8,440 bases of DNA, taken from the NCBI GenBank assembly GCA_009996555.1, contig JAACZX010000491.1:1-8440 (forward strand), in the 5' to 3' direction. The stretch is from Chitinophagaceae bacterium. GTDB lineage: Bacteria > Bacteroidota > Bacteroidia > Chitinophagales > Chitinophagaceae. Below are positions 6,589 to 8,440 of this stretch, one piece after another. A model generated the notes under the pieces. It was not told where the DNA came from. It saw nothing but the letters and a program-made list of their open reading frames with translations, and made no database searches. Within the stretch, counting starts at the first letter, position 1. Each line of letters begins with the position of its first letter. The position numbers and the translations under genes were made by a program.

Positions 6589-7344
6589 TTACGCTTTCAC
6601 CGGCACGCTGTGTATAGCAGCAGCCATCTCTTTAATAAGATTGGGATCTTTTTCAATAGCATTACCAATTACAATTACATCAGCACCTGCTTTGCAGTTA
6701 CGATATGCTTTTTCAGGATCGGTAATACCGCCACCAATGATCAATGGCGCTTCAATTTGTTGTGCTACCGCCTGTATCATCGTTTCACTGATAGCACGTT
6801 TTGCACCACTGCCTGCATCCATATAAATCACTTTCATGCCCAGCATTTCACCTGCCATTGCGGTACACATGGCAATTTCATTTTTATCTGAAGGGAGGGG
6901 AGTTGCATTGCTGATATAAGATACAGTTGTTGGAGCGCCACCATCAACTACCATATAACCGGTAGAAATGATTTCTAACCCGCTTTGCTTTACAAACGGT
7001 GCGGAGATGACATGCTGACCAATGAGTAATTCAGGATTGCGGCCTGAAATAAGAGACAGGTACAGCAACCCATCAGCATATTTACTGATCTGCGACGGAC
7101 TTCCGGGAAAAAGTATAACAGGAATATCGCAAGCGGCTTTTATCTGCTGCACTACCTCATCCAGCTGGTTAGAAATAACCAGGCTGCCGCCAACCAGGAA
7201 ATAATCAACACCTGCATCCACAGAAAGCTTCACCAGCTGTTCAATAGCGTGCGGATCAACTTTGTCAGGATCAATTAAAACAGCAAATGATTTCCGGCCT
7301 TTCTGTTTTCGCTCCAGTAATTCTTTATAGATGTGTTGCTTCAT
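6589..7344 (-). CDS. Geranylgeranylglyceryl phosphate synthase family protein (bacterial group II)
   Basis: TIM-barrel prenyltransferase of the GGGP synthase/PcrB family, expected to join a polyprenyl diphosphate to sn-glycerol-1-phosphate, giving an ether-linked prenylglyceryl phosphate; cytosolic or membrane-associated. Archaea use this for membrane lipids, and Bacteroidota homologues are known. The 251 residues match the family length. Visible motifs: LIDPDK (23-28) with Asp25 as the expected Mg/catalytic Asp; LVGGS (50-54); ILFPGSPSQIS (77-87); YLSLISGRNP (95-104); STGYMVVDGG (127-136); IYMDAGSGA (173-181); and the phosphate-binding loops IIGGGITDPEKA (202-213) and GADVIVIGNAIEKDP (220-234). 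Group II membership rests on overall resemblance. The prenyl chain length and the final lipid cannot be read from sequence; a heptaprenyl (PcrB-like) substrate is the alternative. The gene is convergent with the peptidase gene and stands alone. A weak -7-like CATTTTTG is at 7371-7364 on this strand, without a -33. Confidence 0.9.
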   Translation of the reverse strand: MKQHIYKELLERKQKGRKSFAVLIDPDKVDPHAIEQLVKLSVDAGVDYFLVGGSLVISNQLDEVVQQIKAACDIPVILFPGSPSQISKYADGLLYLSLISGRNPELLIGQHVISAPFVKQSGLEIISTGYMVVDGGAPTTVSYISNATPLPSDKNEIAMCTAMAGEMLGMKVIYMDAGSGAKRAISETMIQAVAQQIEAPLIIGGGITDPEKAYRNCKAGADVIVIGNAIEKDPNLIKEMAAAIHSVPVKA

Positions 7345-7471
7345 TCAGTGAATGCTATAGATGCAAAAATGCAAAAAAATGTCCATCTTTTCCAGATTAG
7401 ATGCTTTTTCTCAAAAGTCCTTTAAAAGCGTTGAAAGCGAATGTATAAAACAGCCTTTTTTTCTGCGTTTA

Positions 7472-7515
7472 GCTGCCAGCGTTAGTGCAATTTTGGCCGC
7501 AAACGCAATGGCAGC
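7472..7515. repeat. Imperfect hairpin in the nrdJ upstream region
   Basis: GCTGCCA (7472-7478) pairs with TGGCAGC (7509-7515). After a two-base AA bulge, GCGTT (7479-7483) pairs with AACGC (7502-7506). After a two-base AG bulge on the other side, TGC (7486-7488) pairs with GCA (7499-7501), leaving a ten-base loop. That makes 15 pairs in 44 bases. No T-run follows directly on either strand, so it is not a normal terminator. Its role is unknown. Confidence 0.5.
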
Positions 7516-7589
7516 GGGTATATGGGATTTGTTTTCAAACAGCCAAGGTTTTTTTTACTCATTTTTAGGCACGGGTGGTTGAAAACTCA

Positions 7590-7652
7590 ATATCCACAGG
7601 CAAACACCCGTCCGTATTGCTTTTGGGTCTGATTTCCACAACCTGTGCATAT
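7590..7652. promoter_or_regulatory. Inverted DnaA-box-like pair upstream of the nrdJ promoter
   Basis: ATATCCACAGG (7590-7600) and CCTGTGCATAT (7642-7652) are inverted copies matching at 10 of 11 bases, with centres 52 bp apart, about five helical turns. Each contains a nonamer one base off the DnaA-box consensus TTATNCACA. A weaker copy (7/9), ATTTCCACA, lies at 7632-7640. The right copy ends just before the candidate -33 element. DnaA is known to bind near the nrdAB promoter in E. coli; extending that to this gene is inference, and another regulator is possible. Confidence 0.35.
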
Positions 7653-7659
7653 CTAAGGC

Positions 7660-7690
7660 TTTGCCTGTATTGTTTGAAAAAATATTTTCG
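7660..7690 (+). promoter_or_regulatory. Candidate promoter of nrdJ
   Basis: TTTG (7660-7663) and TATTTTCG (7683-7690) are separated by 19 bases, the usual spacing of the Bacteroidota -33/-7 pair. The -7 element differs from TAnnTTTG at one position. The leader would be about 55 bases and lacks a Shine-Dalgarno sequence. Based on motif reading only. Confidence 0.4.
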
Positions 7691-7751
7691 TATTCTTTCG
7701 TTTAACGATTTCACAACCCAACTAACTAACCCACAAAACTTACAGATCATT

Positions 7752-8440
7752 ATGGCCAGCAAAAAGAAAATCAACCAAGGGCTGCAGTTCGGCCGGAGGT
7801 TTACAAAGGAAGGCGTTTCGCCCTTCGACCTGTTCGAGTACGACTACCGTACATCTGTGATACGCAACCCATCAGGTGAGGTAGTATTTGAGATGAACAA
7901 CGTTGAAGTGCCGAAACATTGGAGTCAGATAGCAACGGATATCCTGGCACAGAAATATTTCCGTAAGGCGGGGGTTCCCCAGCCCGATGGATCGTTGGGT
8001 CGTGAAACATCATCAAAACAGGTTGCTCACCGTATGGCCAATTGCTGGCGTGTATGGGGCGAACGTTATGGATACTTTGCAACAGAAAAAGATGCAGAGG
8101 TATTTTATGAAGAGCTTGTGTACAGCATTTTAAACCAGGTGTGTGTGCCTAACAGCCCGCAGTGGTTTAACAGTGGTTTGTATGAGAGCTATGGCATTAA
8201 AGGTAAACCACAAGGTCACTACTATGTTGATGCAAACGATGGCCAGTTAAAGAAATCAACTTCAGCATACGAACGCCCTCAACCGCATGCCTGCTTCATC
8301 CTTAGTGTGAGTGATGACCTGGTGAACGATGGCGGCATTATGGATCTGTGGGTACGTGAAGCAAGGATCTTTAAGTATGGTTCAGGTGTGGGTACAAACT
8401 TTTCAACCATTCGTGGCGAAGGTGAAAGATTAAGCGGTGG
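7752..8440 (+). CDS. nrdJ: Vitamin B12-dependent (class II) ribonucleotide reductase, N-terminal part, cut by the right edge
   Basis: Adenosylcobalamin-dependent enzyme that reduces ribonucleotides to deoxyribonucleotides without needing oxygen; cytosolic. The first 229 codons are visible from an ATG preceded by a G-free leader, and no other start fits. Recognisable parts are a basic N-terminus (MASKKKINQG), SKQVAHRMANCWRVWGERYG (88-107), LNQVCVPNSPQWFNSGLYE (127-145), QPHACFILSVSDDL (177-190) and FKYGSGVGTNFSTIRGEGE (207-225). Cys181 is the likely first redox-active active-site cysteine, and the GSGVGTNFS motif is typical of the reductase fold; both are by family analogy. The distinction from class I large subunits rests on this N-terminal pattern; the catalytic Cys and C-terminal zinc/TSCPD region lie beyond the window. 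Upstream are a candidate promoter and DnaA-box-like repeats. Confidence 0.92.
   Translation, partial: MASKKKINQGLQFGRRFTKEGVSPFDLFEYDYRTSVIRNPSGEVVFEMNNVEVPKHWSQIATDILAQKYFRKAGVPQPDGSLGRETSSKQVAHRMANCWRVWGERYGYFATEKDAEVFYEELVYSILNQVCVPNSPQWFNSGLYESYGIKGKPQGHYYVDANDGQLKKSTSAYERPQPHACFILSVSDDLVNDGGIMDLWVREARIFKYGSGVGTNFSTIRGEGERLSG

Larger units (their letters stand above)
7345..7751. other. 407-base intergenic region between the GGGP synthase gene and nrdJ
   Basis: This divergent region carries no convincing gene. From left to right it holds: an A-rich stretch near the GGGP synthase start with the tandem motif ATGCAAAA (7361-7380); an AAACAGCC octamer seen twice (7448-7455 and 7537-7544), each followed closely by a T-run of 7-8; an imperfect hairpin at 7472-7515; an inverted DnaA-box-like pair (7590-7600 and 7642-7652); a candidate nrdJ promoter (7660-7690); and a leader without any G from 7708 to 7744. 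A 73-codon frame at 7361-7582 was judged non-coding because it has no recognisable family and its start overlaps probable promoter sequence. No cobalamin-riboswitch box is seen. Confidence 0.7.

Noticed and set aside
6568..6891. A 107-codon + strand frame
   Set aside because: It is antisense to the GGGP synthase gene; the protein is rich in Cys, His and Phe as expected of a shadow frame.
7361..7582. A 73-codon + strand frame with a hydrophobic middle (around FFLRLAASVSAILAANAMAAG)
   Set aside because: There is no recognisable family, its start lies in A-rich sequence that is probably the GGGP synthase promoter, and it contains the palindromic hairpin, which explains the Ala/Leu-rich composition. 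I treat it as non-coding with moderate certainty.
7584..7660. NrdR boxes ahead of nrdJ
   Set aside because: The CAATAT and GCATAT cores partly fit the NrdR pattern, but the outer halves do not match and the centre-to-centre distance is much larger than the usual paired-box spacing.
7345..7751. Cobalamin riboswitch ahead of nrdJ
   Set aside because: No B12-box-like GCCACTG element was seen; the nearest string (CTGCCAGCG) is part of the local hairpin.
7801..8082. A 93-codon - strand frame
   Set aside because: It is antisense to the conserved N-terminal part of nrdJ, which has clear family motifs in the other strand.
1..8440. Mobile elements, CRISPR arrays, tRNA or rRNA genes, toxin-antitoxin or defence genes
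   Set aside because: No transposase, regularly spaced repeats, cloverleaf or rRNA-like sequence was recognised; all long frames are accounted for by housekeeping, signalling or lipid genes.

Overview
The window reads as ordinary chromosomal DNA of a Bacteroidota bacterium, most likely a Chitinophagaceae-like member. The signs are a signal peptide ending in the typical FAQ, a bacterial group II geranylgeranylglyceryl phosphate (GGGP) synthase, a B12-dependent ribonucleotide reductase, a membrane LytS/LytTR pair, start codons without Shine-Dalgarno sequences, and candidate promoters of the TTTG-N19-TAnnTTTG kind. The genus assignment is inference.

Layout: the left edge cuts into the 3' end of a probable scpA (segregation/condensation, + strand), closed by a perfect-palindrome terminator at 440-467. 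A low-GC orphan lipoprotein gene (527-1105, - strand) follows. Then comes dxs (1213-3135, - strand), the entry enzyme of the MEP isoprenoid pathway, with its own terminator at 1163-1193. A 197-base divergent region separates dxs from a three-gene + strand cluster: a LytS-type histidine kinase (3333-4388), a LytTR response regulator (4431-5168) and a secreted M28 metallopeptidase (5201-6514). The gaps of 42 and 32 bases, with no terminator visible in them, suggest one transcript. A terminator usable from both strands (6536-6565) separates this cluster from a convergent GGGP synthase gene (6589-7344, - strand). A 407-base intergenic region follows, holding a 44-base imperfect hairpin and an inverted DnaA-box-like pair. 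The 5' part of nrdJ runs from 7752 off the right edge.

How the genes may work together: the kinase and regulator form a two-component system. Just upstream of the kinase is a direct repeat that fits the published LytTR-binding pattern (9/9 and 8/9 positions, 13-base spacer), which points to autoregulation. The downstream peptidase may belong to the same regulon. Dxs makes the first MEP-pathway intermediate. The GGGP synthase joins a polyprenyl diphosphate, ultimately from that pathway, to glycerol-1-phosphate, so the two are metabolically linked although not co-transcribed.

I see no mobile element, CRISPR array, tRNA or rRNA, and no clearly new multi-gene system. The most interesting signals are regulatory: the LytTR operator, and the structured and repeat-bearing region ahead of nrdJ.
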